64,000 nucleotides of DNA from Aquaspirillum serpens DSM 68 (GTDB lineage Bacteria > Pseudomonadota > Gammaproteobacteria > Burkholderiales > Aquaspirillaceae), in contig NZ_ATVC01000002.1 of assembly GCF_000420525.1 (NCBI RefSeq), positions 29,056 through 93,055 of the forward strand. Reading direction: 5' to 3'. Both the position numbers and the translations under genes were made by a program. Positions 45,230-53,990 of this stretch are shown here, piece after piece. The notes under the pieces are model-generated. The model had not been told where the DNA came from and searched no databases. It saw only the letters and a list, made by a program, of their open reading frames with translations. The first letter of the stretch is position 1; every line of letters begins with the position of its first letter.

Positions 45230-47683
45230 ATGTCAGATTCCTGCTTCCACTGCGGCTTGCCTGTTCCGGCAGAAGCCGAATATCCGGTTCGCTACCGCGA
45301 GCATACCCACCGAGCCTGCTGTGCAGGTTGTCAAGCGGTGGCCAACTCTATTATTGAAAGCGGTTTAGGCGATTATTATCAACACCGACAGCAACAGGCG
45401 GGTAAGGTACAAGCCTTGCCAGAAGAATGGCTGGAACGGCTTAAGCTGTACGACCAAAACGAAGTGCAGGCCAGTTTTGTCCGCCAAGAAAACAGCGAAG
45501 ATGGTAACGCGGATATTCGCGAAGCGGCGCTGATTTTAGAAGGCATCACCTGTGCCGCCTGTATCTGGCTGAATGAACAACATCTCAAACGGCTGGATGG
45601 GGTGTTATCGGTTGAAATTAACTACAGCAGCCATCGTGCCCGCGTCCGTTGGGACAATCGGCGGTTGGTGTTGTCGGATATTTTACAAGCCATCAGCGCC
45701 ATCGGTTACCGTGCTCATCCCTACGACAGCGAACGTCAAGAACAGCTGGCACAAAAAAATCGTAAAAGTGCCATCAATCGGCTGTGGGTTGCTGGACTGT
45801 CAATGATGCAAGTGATGATGTATGCCGTGCCGGTGTATATCGCACAAGATGGTGAAATCGCCTTTGAATACCTGTGGTTATTGCATTGGGCCAGTTTTGC
45901 TTTAACCCTGCCGGTGGTGGTCTATTCAGCGTGGCCGTTTTATCAAGGCACATGGCGCGATTTAAAGGCTAAACGGGTTGGGATGGATACCCCAGTCAGC
46001 ATTGCGGTCTTAGTGACGTTTATTGCCTCAAGCTACGCCCTCTTTAGCCGTACCGAACACGGTATTTATTTCGACTCGGTGTCGATGTTTATCTTTTTAT
46101 TATTGGGTGGTCGCTATTTAGAAGGCATGGCACGCCGCCGCGCTGGTGCGGCAACCGAAAGTCTGGTCAAACTCGTCCCCGCTTTTGCCCATCGCCTACC
46201 CGAGTGGCCACAACCGCACAGCCAAGAAACCACAGTCGCCAGCCTGCGCATTGATGATGTGGTGTTGGTGAAAGCCGGTGAGACCGTTCCTGTCGATGGC
46301 ATTATTGTGCAAGGCCACAGCCGCTTAAACGAGGCCTTATTAACGGGTGAGAGCCAAGCGATTGCCCGTCAGGAAGGTGAAGCGGTGATTGCTGGTACCT
46401 TAAACCTAGACAGCCCGTTATGTATTCGCACCACACACACCGGCCAAAACACCCGCCTTGCCGCCATTGTCCGCTTGCTCGATCATGCCCTAGCTGAAAA
46501 ACCGCGCCTTGCCGTCTTAGCCGACCGTTTTGCCGCATGGTTTATCAGTATTTTGTTGGTGGTGGCGGTGTTGACCTTTGCTTGGTGGTGGCAGCGTGAT
46601 GCTGAACAGGCGTTATGGATCACTGTGGCGGTGTTGGTGGTGTCTTGTCCCTGTGCGCTGTCGCTTGCAACACCGGCGGCGCTTGCTGCGGCCACTGGCA
46701 CCTTAGCACAACGAGGGATTTTGATTGCCCGAGGCCATACGCTAGAAACCCTGCCGCAGATCACCGATGTGGTGTTTGATAAAACCGGTACCCTCACCTA
46801 TGGCACGCCGCAGGTGCTCAGCCAATATCTATTCGCCCCAACTGACGAGCGCATCCATCGCCTTGTGGCAGGCCTCGAAGCACAATCAGAACATCCACTG
46901 GCAAAAGCGTTATTACAGCATGTTGGCACAGTGGAAGCGGCAACCTTGTTAGAAGTCAATAATCAAATCGGCAGTGGTTTGGAAGGATATAGCCCAGATG
47001 GTGATTGCCTGCGGTTGGGCACACTGTCTTATATCAGTGAATTGTGTGGCCCGATGCCCAACACCACATGGGATGCGCCGGCTCACGCCACAGTCGTTGC
47101 TTTGGGCAGCCAATTACAAGGATGGTTGGCGGTCTATGCCCTCGGTGATGAGGTGCGCCATGATGCTGCCCCGATGTTGCAACAGTTACAACAGCAAGGT
47201 TTACAGTTGCATCTGTTGTCAGGTGATCGCCACAGTGCGGTGGCGACCTTAGCCCAACAGCTCGGCATCACCACATGGCAAGCCGAGGCCACGCCAGAAC
47301 GCAAACTCGATTATGTCGCCCAATTACAACAACAGCAGAAACGGGTGTTAATGGTCGGTGATGGGGTGAACGATGCGCCGGTATTAGCTAAGGCCGATGT
47401 GTCATTGGCGATGGGCAATGGCACCGATGTCGCCCGCGCCAGCGCCGATATGATTTTGCCGGGAGAACAACTGGCCGCCTTACCGACTGCCTTGCACTTA
47501 GCGCGACAAACCCGACAGATTGTGCGACAAAACCTGTGGTGGGCAGTGGGCTATAACCTGTTGGCGTTGCCGCTAGCGGTATCGGGTTATTTAACCCCGT
47601 GGCTCGCCAGTTTGGGCATGGCCTGTAGTTCGTTATTGGTGGTGGGCAATGCCCTGCGGCTGTTACAGCGAAAAAACCGCTAA
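45230..47683 (+). CDS. ccoI: Cu(+)-translocating P-type ATPase for cbb3 oxidase assembly
   Basis: 817-residue heavy-metal P-type ATPase of the CcoI/FixI group, which moves copper across the inner membrane for cbb3 cytochrome oxidase. The N-terminus has a cysteine cluster (CFHCGLPVP and CCAGC) and a metal-binding domain GITCAACIWLNEQHL. Core motifs are LLTGES, the CPC metal site in VVSCPCALSLATPAAL, the phosphorylated aspartate in VVFDKTGTLTYG, EHPLAKAL (HP motif) and GDGVNDAPVLAKADVSLAMG. The N-terminal zinc-finger-like segment and the following ccoS separate it from copper-resistance CopA. ATG 45230 is chosen; an upstream in-frame start overlaps the terminator. Confidence 0.93.
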   Translation: MSDSCFHCGLPVPAEAEYPVRYREHTHRACCAGCQAVANSIIESGLGDYYQHRQQQAGKVQALPEEWLERLKLYDQNEVQASFVRQENSEDGNADIREAALILEGITCAACIWLNEQHLKRLDGVLSVEINYSSHRARVRWDNRRLVLSDILQAISAIGYRAHPYDSERQEQLAQKNRKSAINRLWVAGLSMMQVMMYAVPVYIAQDGEIAFEYLWLLHWASFALTLPVVVYSAWPFYQGTWRDLKAKRVGMDTPVSIAVLVTFIASSYALFSRTEHGIYFDSVSMFIFLLLGGRYLEGMARRRAGAATESLVKLVPAFAHRLPEWPQPHSQETTVASLRIDDVVLVKAGETVPVDGIIVQGHSRLNEALLTGESQAIARQEGEAVIAGTLNLDSPLCIRTTHTGQNTRLAAIVRLLDHALAEKPRLAVLADRFAAWFISILLVVAVLTFAWWWQRDAEQALWITVAVLVVSCPCALSLATPAALAAATGTLAQRGILIARGHTLETLPQITDVVFDKTGTLTYGTPQVLSQYLFAPTDERIHRLVAGLEAQSEHPLAKALLQHVGTVEAATLLEVNNQIGSGLEGYSPDGDCLRLGTLSYISELCGPMPNTTWDAPAHATVVALGSQLQGWLAVYALGDEVRHDAAPMLQQLQQQGLQLHLLSGDRHSAVATLAQQLGITTWQAEATPERKLDYVAQLQQQQKRVLMVGDGVNDAPVLAKADVSLAMGNGTDVARASADMILPGEQLAALPTALHLARQTRQIVRQNLWWAVGYNLLALPLAVSGYLTPWLASLGMACSSLLVVGNALRLLQRKNR

Positions 47684-47700
47684 ACAAGAAAGAGGAATCA

Positions 47701-47862
47701 TGGAAAGCCTGTATCTGTTAATCCCACTGAGTATTGTCTTGGTGTTTGTGATTGGCGTGATTTTTTGGTGGGCGACACGGTCGGGCCAATTTGATGATTT
47801 GGAAGGCCCCGGCCATCGCATTTTGCTGGATGATGACGATCAACCCTCAACGCGAAAATAGG
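47701..47862 (+). CDS. ccoS: cbb3-type cytochrome oxidase assembly protein CcoS
   Basis: 53-residue membrane protein: one helix (YLLIPLSIVLVFVIGVIFWW) then the family-typical RSGQFDDLEGPGHRILLDDD. CcoS is needed for cofactor insertion into cbb3 oxidase and usually follows ccoI, as here, 17 bases downstream with an AGAGGAATC ribosome site. Confidence 0.93.
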
Positions 47863-47870
47863 CGAAAACC

Positions 47871-49184
47871 ATGCACCACACCTCTTTTGCGTTTTTTGCC
47901 TCACGTCGTTTTTTGCCGTTGTTTTTAACGCAATTTCTTGGCGCATTAAACGACAACTTAATGAAAACCGCGTTGTTGGTGATGGTCAGTTACGCCGGCC
48001 TGCACTTTGCTGGTTTGCCGCCGGAACAAATTGTCAACCTTGCTTCAGCGGCCTTTATCCTGCCATTTTTCTTGTTTTCTGCTACCGCCGGCCGCTTGGC
48101 AGAAAAATACGATAAAGCCTACGTTGCCAAACTGACCAAAGTGGCAGAATTGGTGATTATGGCGCTGGCGGCATGGGGGTTTTTACAGCAGCATGTTGGC
48201 TTGTTGCTGTTCACTTTGTTTTTGATGGGTGCGCAATCCACGTTTTTTGGCCCCGTCAAGTATGCCGTGTTGCCGCAATACCTCAAAGGCAACGAGCTAT
48301 TAGGCGGCAATGGTTTAATTGAGATGGGGACATTTATTGCCATCTTGATTGGGCAAATGGGCGGCGCACTGTTGATGCAATATGGCGATAGCAGCAGCGT
48401 TTTAGCCTTATTGGCGGTGGCATTGTTGGGTTGGATTGCCAGCTTATTTCTCCCCCCTGCGCCAGCCGCCGCACCACATCTCACCGTGTCTTACAACATC
48501 ATCGGTGATACCCGACAATTATTGCGGGCAACAAAACAATACCGCGAGGTGTCCGCCTCGATTATGGGTATTTCGTGGTTTTGGCTGCTTGGTGCCACCT
48601 ACACCACACAAATGCCAACCTTTACCCGTTTGCATTTACACGGTGATGCCTCGGTCTATACCTTAATCCTCACCCTATTTTCACTGGGTATCGCCATCGG
48701 TTCGATTTTGTGCGCCAAGCTATCGCGGGGGCGTTTGGAGTTGGGCTTGGTGCTGATGGGTGGGGCCGGCATGACAGTGTTCGGGGTAGATTTGTATTTT
48801 TCCGTGCAATCGCTTACCCCGACCGGTCATTTACTCACCCTAAGCGATTTTCTTGCTCAAGCGTCGCATTGGCGCAGTTTGGTCGATTTTATCGGGATTG
48901 GCATTGCCGGCGGCTTTTTCACTGTTCCGCTTTACACTTGGCTGCAAACCGCCAGCCCAGAAGATTTCCGCGCCCAAGCCATCGCCGCCAACAACATTAT
49001 CAATGGGCTGTATATGGTGGTGTCGGCAGCGCTCAGTATGGCGTTGTTGGCGCTGACCAATAGTATTGCCCTGCTATTGCTGTTTATTTCTCTTGCCAAT
49101 CTTTTCGCCATGTGGCGTTTGTGCTACCTCGCTCCCGAGGTGTGGCATAACCGTGGCACATGGCTGCAACGAGGTGCCTCTTGA
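47871..49184 (+). CDS. MFS transporter (LplT-like)
   Basis: 437-residue major-facilitator carrier with about 12 helices. The N-terminal FLTQFLGALNDNLMKTALLVM and FGPVKYAVLPQYLKGNELLGGNGLIEMGTF segments match the LplT/lysophospholipid-transporter group. In E. coli LplT flips lysophospholipids inward for reacylation; here no acyltransferase is fused or adjacent, so the substrate is inferred from family only. It starts 9 bases after ccoS and is coupled through TTGA to the thioesterase gene. Confidence 0.85.
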   Translation: MHHTSFAFFASRRFLPLFLTQFLGALNDNLMKTALLVMVSYAGLHFAGLPPEQIVNLASAAFILPFFLFSATAGRLAEKYDKAYVAKLTKVAELVIMALAAWGFLQQHVGLLLFTLFLMGAQSTFFGPVKYAVLPQYLKGNELLGGNGLIEMGTFIAILIGQMGGALLMQYGDSSSVLALLAVALLGWIASLFLPPAPAAAPHLTVSYNIIGDTRQLLRATKQYREVSASIMGISWFWLLGATYTTQMPTFTRLHLHGDASVYTLILTLFSLGIAIGSILCAKLSRGRLELGLVLMGGAGMTVFGVDLYFSVQSLTPTGHLLTLSDFLAQASHWRSLVDFIGIGIAGGFFTVPLYTWLQTASPEDFRAQAIAANNIINGLYMVVSAALSMALLALTNSIALLLLFISLANLFAMWRLCYLAPEVWHNRGTWLQRGAS

Positions 49185-49669
49185 ATACCACCGCATCCTG
49201 TGATTTAGCCTTAGGCAGTTGGCCCACACCAGCAGCACTGACCACCTATTTGCACCACCATATTCCACTGACCGCTGCCATGCAGCTTAGCGTACAACAG
49301 GCCTCGGAACAGGGGCTCACCCTACAGCTACCTCTCGCGCCAAACCATAATCACCAAGGCACTGCTTTTGGTGGCAGTTTATCGACAGCGGCGACAGTAG
49401 CAGCATGGAGTTATCTCAGTGGTCGTTTAGCTGCTAACAGGGTGCGCGCTGTTGTCGTAGTGGCACGAGCGGAACAGCGGTTTTTGGCACCGGTGGCAGA
49501 GGATTTTGTGGTGCATGCCATCGCGCCAACTGAAAGCGATTGGGCCGAATTTTGGCAACGCTTGCAGCACAAAGGCCGCGCCAGCTTAACCCTCACAGCC
49601 GAAATCAAACCTAACGGGGAACTTGCCTTGGTATTTGAAGGTCGTTTTCACGTTTCTGTCATCGAGTAA
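49181..49669 (+). CDS. YiiD-type thioesterase-like protein
   Basis: 162-residue hot-dog-fold protein resembling the C-terminal thioesterase domain of YiiD (FabY): LTTYLHHHIPLTAAMQLSVQ, LPLAPNHNHQGTAFGGSLSTAATVAAW, VVVARAEQRFLAPV. TTG 49181 is chosen because GAGGTG lies 7 bases upstream and TTGA gives a 4-base overlap with the MFS gene; an in-frame ATG at 49160 is inside that gene. It likely hydrolyses an acyl thioester; substrate unknown. Followed at 3 bases by the exporter adaptor gene. Confidence 0.82.
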   Translation: MNTTASCDLALGSWPTPAALTTYLHHHIPLTAAMQLSVQQASEQGLTLQLPLAPNHNHQGTAFGGSLSTAATVAAWSYLSGRLAANRVRAVVVVARAEQRFLAPVAEDFVVHAIAPTESDWAEFWQRLQHKGRASLTLTAEIKPNGELALVFEGRFHVSVIE

Positions 49670-49672
49670 GTT

Positions 49673-50752
49673 ATGCAAAATCGTCTTCCGTGGTGGTTAT
49701 GGCTGGTACTACTGGTGATCGTATTAGCTGCCGGATTAGGCTGGCGAGTATGGCAAGGGCCCAAAGTGGCGGTCAGTCAGGTGGTAGCACAAGACATCAC
49801 GCAAACCCTGTTGGCCAGTGGTCGGGTTACAGCACAAATTGAATCCACCCTCGGCAGCACCCTCACCGCCCGCGTGGCAGCGACACCGATTGCCGAGGGC
49901 AGTGAAGTCAGTGCCGGCACCGCGTTATTGCAATTAGACGACAGCGAAGCTCAAGCCGAAGTGGCGCGCAATCAAGCCAATCTCGCCGAAGCCGCCGCCA
50001 CCCTTGCCGAAGCAAACAGTCAACACCACCGCCAGCAACAATTGGCGCGTGCTGGCTTTATCAGCGCGGCCGCCCTCGATCAGTCACAGAAAAGCTTACA
50101 ACTGGCACAAACCCGCCTTGCGGCAGCTGAAGCGCAAGTGGCACTGGCTGAACGTAAATTAGCGCAATATGTGATTCGAGCGCCCCAAGCTGGGCGCGTG
50201 GTAAAGCGACTGGTGGAACAAGGCGACTTATTGACCGCTGGCAAAGCGGCGTTGACCTTTGCTGCCGCTGGGCCATTGGAGTTGCGGGTGGATGCCGATG
50301 AGCGTTACCTAGCACGGCTGCGAGTTGGACAAGCGGCGCGGGTAGTGGCGGATGCCTTCCCCGATCAACCTTTTGATGCCACAGTGCGCGAACTTGCGAC
50401 GCAAGTTGACCGTGAACGCGGCATTTTAGAAGTGAAACTGGCCTTGCCACAGCCGCCGGTTTTCTTAAAGCACGACATGACGGTTTCAACCGAGATTATT
50501 CTTGGTCAACGACAACAGGCATTGTTATTACCGCAGGAAACCATCCGCGACAGTGCAACAGCACCGTGGGTATGGAGGGTTGAGCAAAACCAGCTACAAA
50601 AAACCTCAGTCAAAATTGGCCTGAGCAGCCGTGGTTGGGTGGAGATTATTTCCGGTTTGAAAGCCGGCGATTGGGTCGTCAATAGCCCATTGATTTTTGA
50701 AGCAGGACAACGTATCCGTGCCGAACCCCTCTCCGCAACAAAGGCAAACTGA
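49673..50752 (+). CDS. Periplasmic adaptor of an ABC-type exporter (HlyD/MacA family)
   Basis: 359-residue membrane-fusion protein. One N-terminal helix (LPWWLWLVLLVIVLAAGLGW) anchors it; then a lipoyl half (VAATPIAEGSEVSAGTALLQLDD), an alpha-hairpin coiled coil (about 85-160), the second lipoyl half (APQAGRVVKRLVEQGDLLTAGK) and a beta-barrel domain. It bridges the inner-membrane pump and an outer-membrane channel. Ends with a 1-base overlap into the permease gene, forming a three-gene unit with the ATPase. Confidence 0.9.
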   Translation: MQNRLPWWLWLVLLVIVLAAGLGWRVWQGPKVAVSQVVAQDITQTLLASGRVTAQIESTLGSTLTARVAATPIAEGSEVSAGTALLQLDDSEAQAEVARNQANLAEAAATLAEANSQHHRQQQLARAGFISAAALDQSQKSLQLAQTRLAAAEAQVALAERKLAQYVIRAPQAGRVVKRLVEQGDLLTAGKAALTFAAAGPLELRVDADERYLARLRVGQAARVVADAFPDQPFDATVRELATQVDRERGILEVKLALPQPPVFLKHDMTVSTEIILGQRQQALLLPQETIRDSATAPWVWRVEQNQLQKTSVKIGLSSRGWVEIISGLKAGDWVVNSPLIFEAGQRIRAEPLSATKAN

Positions 50753-51963
50753 TGCAATTTATCTGGACGGTGGCATGGCGTTTGTTGCGAGAAGGCCGCT
50801 TTCAAAGTGTGCTGATTCTCAGTGGCGTAACGTTAGGCGTGGCGGTGGTGGTGTATATCACCGCGATTGTGAACGGTTTACAAGCCAACCTCATTAACAA
50901 AACCCTCTCGACACAAGCCCATATTGTGTTGCGGCCCGCAGATGAAGATAACCGTGCGGTGGTCAATCAGGCATGGGTGTTAAGCGATGTGCAAAAACGC
51001 ACCCAACGCGAACGCACATTGCGCGATTGGACTGCCAGTCGTGATCTGGCCCTTGCCACCCCCGAGGTCAAACACAGCGCCGCCTTAGCCAGTGGCCCAG
51101 CGTTTGCAGTCAAAGGCGGGGTGCGTAAATCGGTCTCGTTGATGGGGGTGGAGCTCGACGATTATCAGCGCATTGTGCCGTTACAGGAAAAACTGCGGGC
51201 AGGGCGATTAGCATTGCCGAATGGCTCGGTGATGATTGGGGTCGAACTGGCAGAGGATTTGGGGTTGAAAGTCGGTGATCGGCTGCGTTTTGATGCCGGT
51301 GGAGATCGCGAGGAAAGTTTCACCATCAGTGGCATTTTGGACTTCGGTTTGAAAGACCTCAACCGGCGTTGGGTATTGTTACCCTTGCGCGCCGCGCAGT
51401 CGTTATTAGGTCATCCGCTGGAAATTACCGAGCTGTATTTAACCGTCGATGACCTATTTCATGCTGACCAAACCGCCTTGCGTGTCGCCGCCCGCACCGG
51501 TTTGAAAGCCGAAAGTTGGATTGAAAGCAATGCCCAACTGATGACAGCACTACGCAGCCAACGCGCCTCTAGCACCATGATTCGGGTATTTGTGATGATC
51601 GCTGTGGCATTCGGCATCGCCAGTGTGCTGGTGGTGTCGGTGGTGCAACGACAACGCGAGATTGGCATTTTACGGGCAATGGGCACCCCCTCTTCGCGCA
51701 TTATGTGGATTTTCTTGTTGCAAGGCGGGATGGTCGGTTTAGTCGGTTCTGCCGCTGGTTCTCTACTTGGTGCGGCGATTGCCAGTGGTTTTTCTCGCTT
51801 AGCAGCCCAACCAGATGGCACACCCTTATTCCCAGTTGATTTATCACCAGAGCTGTTTATCAGTACCGCGTTGACCGCCACCTTGGTCGGGGTGTTGTCA
51901 GCCTTGGCGCCAGCCAGACGAGCAGCGCGTTTAGATCCTGTTGAGGCGATTCGCTATGGCTAA
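50752..51963 (+). CDS. ABC transporter permease (FtsX/MacB family)
   Basis: 403-residue permease with one N-terminal helix (VLILSGVTLGVAVVVYITAI), a large periplasmic domain (about 45-275) and three C-terminal helices (MIAVAFGIASVLVVSVVQ, GGMVGLVGSAAGSLLGAAI, LFISTALTATLVGVLSALAP). The RQREIGILRAMGTPSSRI cytoplasmic loop is the FtsX-family coupling motif. Acts as the membrane half of a MacAB- or Lol-like mechanotransmission pump. Overlaps the ATPase gene by 8 bases. Confidence 0.92.
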   Translation: MQFIWTVAWRLLREGRFQSVLILSGVTLGVAVVVYITAIVNGLQANLINKTLSTQAHIVLRPADEDNRAVVNQAWVLSDVQKRTQRERTLRDWTASRDLALATPEVKHSAALASGPAFAVKGGVRKSVSLMGVELDDYQRIVPLQEKLRAGRLALPNGSVMIGVELAEDLGLKVGDRLRFDAGGDREESFTISGILDFGLKDLNRRWVLLPLRAAQSLLGHPLEITELYLTVDDLFHADQTALRVAARTGLKAESWIESNAQLMTALRSQRASSTMIRVFVMIAVAFGIASVLVVSVVQRQREIGILRAMGTPSSRIMWIFLLQGGMVGLVGSAAGSLLGAAIASGFSRLAAQPDGTPLFPVDLSPELFISTALTATLVGVLSALAPARRAARLDPVEAIRYG

Positions 51964-52654
51964 CGTGCTAGAACTACAGGCGATTCGTAAACAATACGGC
52001 GGAGGCAATGCCCCCATTGTTGAGGTATTACACGGCATTGATTTCAGCCTGCAAGAGGGTGAATTTGTTGCTTTAACAGGGCCGTCAGGGTCGGGTAAAT
52101 CGACTTTGCTCAATTTAATGGGCCTATTAGAACGGCCCAGCCAAGGCGAATTGCTGATTGCCGAACAAGCCACTTCGCCACTTGACGATAACCAACGCAC
52201 CGCATTACGCAATCGCTATCTTGGTTTTGTGTTTCAGTTTCATCATCTGCTGCCGGCGTTTAGCGCGATGGAAAATGTGCTGATGCCAATGTTTGCTGGA
52301 CAGGGAAAACGCACTCGGGCGATGGAAGAACGGGCCCTGTTTTTGCTTGAGCGTGTGGGTCTTGCTGCCCACGCCCATAAAAAACCGGTTCAGCTCTCGG
52401 GTGGTCAACAACAACGAGTGGCGATTGTGCGAGCCCTTGCCAATCAACCGCGTCTGGTGTTGGCCGATGAGCCAACCGGCAATTTAGACAGTCAAACAGC
52501 CGATGAAGTATTCCAACTGATGCGCAGCATCAATCAACAAGATGGGGTGACATTTTTGATTGTGACACATGATCCCCGTTTGGCTGCGCGGACAGATCGT
52601 GAAATCAATCTGGTCGATGGCCAAATTGCACGGGATATCCACCAGCCGATTTGA
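51956..52654 (+). CDS. ABC transporter ATP-binding protein (MacB/LolD-type)
   Basis: 232-residue ATPase. Walker A GPSGSGKS (about 43-50), the Q-loop FVFQFHHLLPAFSAMENV, signature LSGGQQQRVAIVRAL, Walker B RLVLADEPTGNLDS and the switch histidine in VTHDPRLA. This sequence is of the o228/LolD group that works with FtsX-like permeases. The ATG at 51956 lies within the permease end. With the adaptor and permease it forms a complete tripartite-type exporter lacking only the outer-membrane channel. Confidence 0.93.
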   Translation: MANVLELQAIRKQYGGGNAPIVEVLHGIDFSLQEGEFVALTGPSGSGKSTLLNLMGLLERPSQGELLIAEQATSPLDDNQRTALRNRYLGFVFQFHHLLPAFSAMENVLMPMFAGQGKRTRAMEERALFLLERVGLAAHAHKKPVQLSGGQQQRVAIVRALANQPRLVLADEPTGNLDSQTADEVFQLMRSINQQDGVTFLIVTHDPRLAARTDREINLVDGQIARDIHQPI

Positions 52655-52735
52655 CATGATTTCTTCATCATTGCGTGGGTGCAGACATGCTATGTTTGCT
52701 GAGCATTGCCCGTTTTTCTGCATAAAGGACGCATG

Positions 52736-53521
52736 ATGGAACAGGTTTTACGTTATCACAGCCAAGATGGTGTTGTGACGCTCACCCTGACTCGGCCCGA
52801 TCTTCACAATCCTTTCGGTGCGGCATTGATGCAAGCATTGAATACGGCTTTAGATCGGATTGAGCAAGAAACCGCGCTGCGGGTCGTGGTGTTGGCGGCA
52901 CAGGGAATGAGCTTTTCCACTGGGTTTGAAAATGAGTGGCTGTTACACCTGTCACAACATGCCAATGCCGACATTTTTAGCACCGAAGCCGCCACCCTAT
53001 CACACTTACTGGCACGACTTGACCAACTTCCAGTACCGGTGATTGCTCGCGTGCAAGGGTCGGCTTTTGGGGTGGGATTGGCGTTAATTGCCTGCGCAGA
53101 TGTGGCGATTGCGGTGCCGGAGGCTTTATTTGGTTTCTCGGATGTCAAACTCGGCTGGGCACCGGCGGTGATTGCACCGTATGTGCAACGCGCCATCGGC
53201 ACCCGCGCCACCCGCCGCTATTTCGTCACCGCCGAACGCTTTAATGCCCGCAAAGCCAAACGACTGGAGTTGATTCATCAGATTGTCGCCGCCAATGAAC
53301 TCGATCACACGGTTAACATGCTGATTCAACATATCAAACACAACAGTCCACAGGCGATTGCAGCAGCCAAGCGGCTGTTACATGAATTAGAAACCCCGCG
53401 TTTAGATGAAGCGGTACAACAACGGCTGATTGCGCTAACTGCCGAAAATAGCCAACAGGCCCAAGCACAAGAAGGGTTACAGGCGTTTGTCGAACGCCGC
53501 AAACCGAGTTGGTCAATCTAA
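52736..53521 (+). CDS. Enoyl-CoA hydratase/isomerase family protein
   Basis: 261-residue crotonase-fold protein. First oxyanion loop GMSFSTGFENEWLLHL and second VQGSAFGVGLALIACADVAIA, then FGFSDVKLGWAPAVIAPYVQRAIG. The usual catalytic glutamates of hydratases are not clear (GFENEW replaces the common AGADL), so a different reaction or reduced activity is possible. ATG 52736 fits the AAAGGA site better than ATG 52733 three bases earlier. It stands alone between the exporter genes and a STAS gene. Confidence 0.85.
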   Translation: MEQVLRYHSQDGVVTLTLTRPDLHNPFGAALMQALNTALDRIEQETALRVVVLAAQGMSFSTGFENEWLLHLSQHANADIFSTEAATLSHLLARLDQLPVPVIARVQGSAFGVGLALIACADVAIAVPEALFGFSDVKLGWAPAVIAPYVQRAIGTRATRRYFVTAERFNARKAKRLELIHQIVAANELDHTVNMLIQHIKHNSPQAIAAAKRLLHELETPRLDEAVQQRLIALTAENSQQAQAQEGLQAFVERRKPSWSI

Positions 53522-53601
53522 GTCCCCCCTTGCCTGTTGGTGAATTTCGCGCCATGCTGTAAGCGTTGGCGATGGCCATCAACAGGCAAAGGACAATCCA
53601 A

Positions 53602-53952
53602 ATGATTACCATAGAACATACTCCATACGGCCTTGACGTCAGCTTATTTAGCGAATTTACGCTGCATGATTTCAAGGAAATGGAACAAGCAGTGTTGGAA
53701 TGCGTGCAAAAAGGCGAAAAGCCCAGCGTGCTGGTCGATTTGACCCAAGTGATGGATTTCACTATTGATATGGCGCTGGAAGAATTGAAATTTATGCGCG
53801 CCCATGAACATGACTTCCACCGCATCGCCGTCGCGGTCAGCGACACATGGATGAAGCTTGCCGCCCATCTCGCAGGCCTATTCACCCATACTGAAGTGCA
53901 ATACTTTGACGACAGCGCCAGTGCGCGCAGTTGGCTAGAAACCGCAGACTAA
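53602..53952 (+). CDS. SpoIIAA-like STAS-domain protein
   Basis: 116-residue single-domain protein: ITIEHTPYGLDVSLFSEFTL, VLVDLTQVMDFTIDMALEEL, HRIAVAVSDTWMKLAAHLAG, VQYFDDSASARSWLE. This matches the SpoIIAA-like family found in many Proteobacteria, a STAS fold without the standard phospho-serine motif; the role is unknown. ATG 53602 with AAAGGAC upstream. Convergent with the diguanylate cyclase gene. Confidence 0.8.
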   Translation: MITIEHTPYGLDVSLFSEFTLHDFKEMEQAVLECVQKGEKPSVLVDLTQVMDFTIDMALEELKFMRAHEHDFHRIAVAVSDTWMKLAAHLAGLFTHTEVQYFDDSASARSWLETAD

Positions 53953-53963
53953 ATCAACCCAAG

Positions 53964-53989
53964 CGAGGTGTGACACTCGCCACACCTCG
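53964..53989. terminator. Hairpin between STAS and diguanylate cyclase genes
   Basis: CGAGGTGTG (53964-53972) pairs perfectly with CACACCTCG (53981-53989) around 8 bases. It sits between convergent genes and has no long T-run, so it may be a weak bidirectional terminator. Confidence 0.5.
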
Positions 53990-53990
53990 G

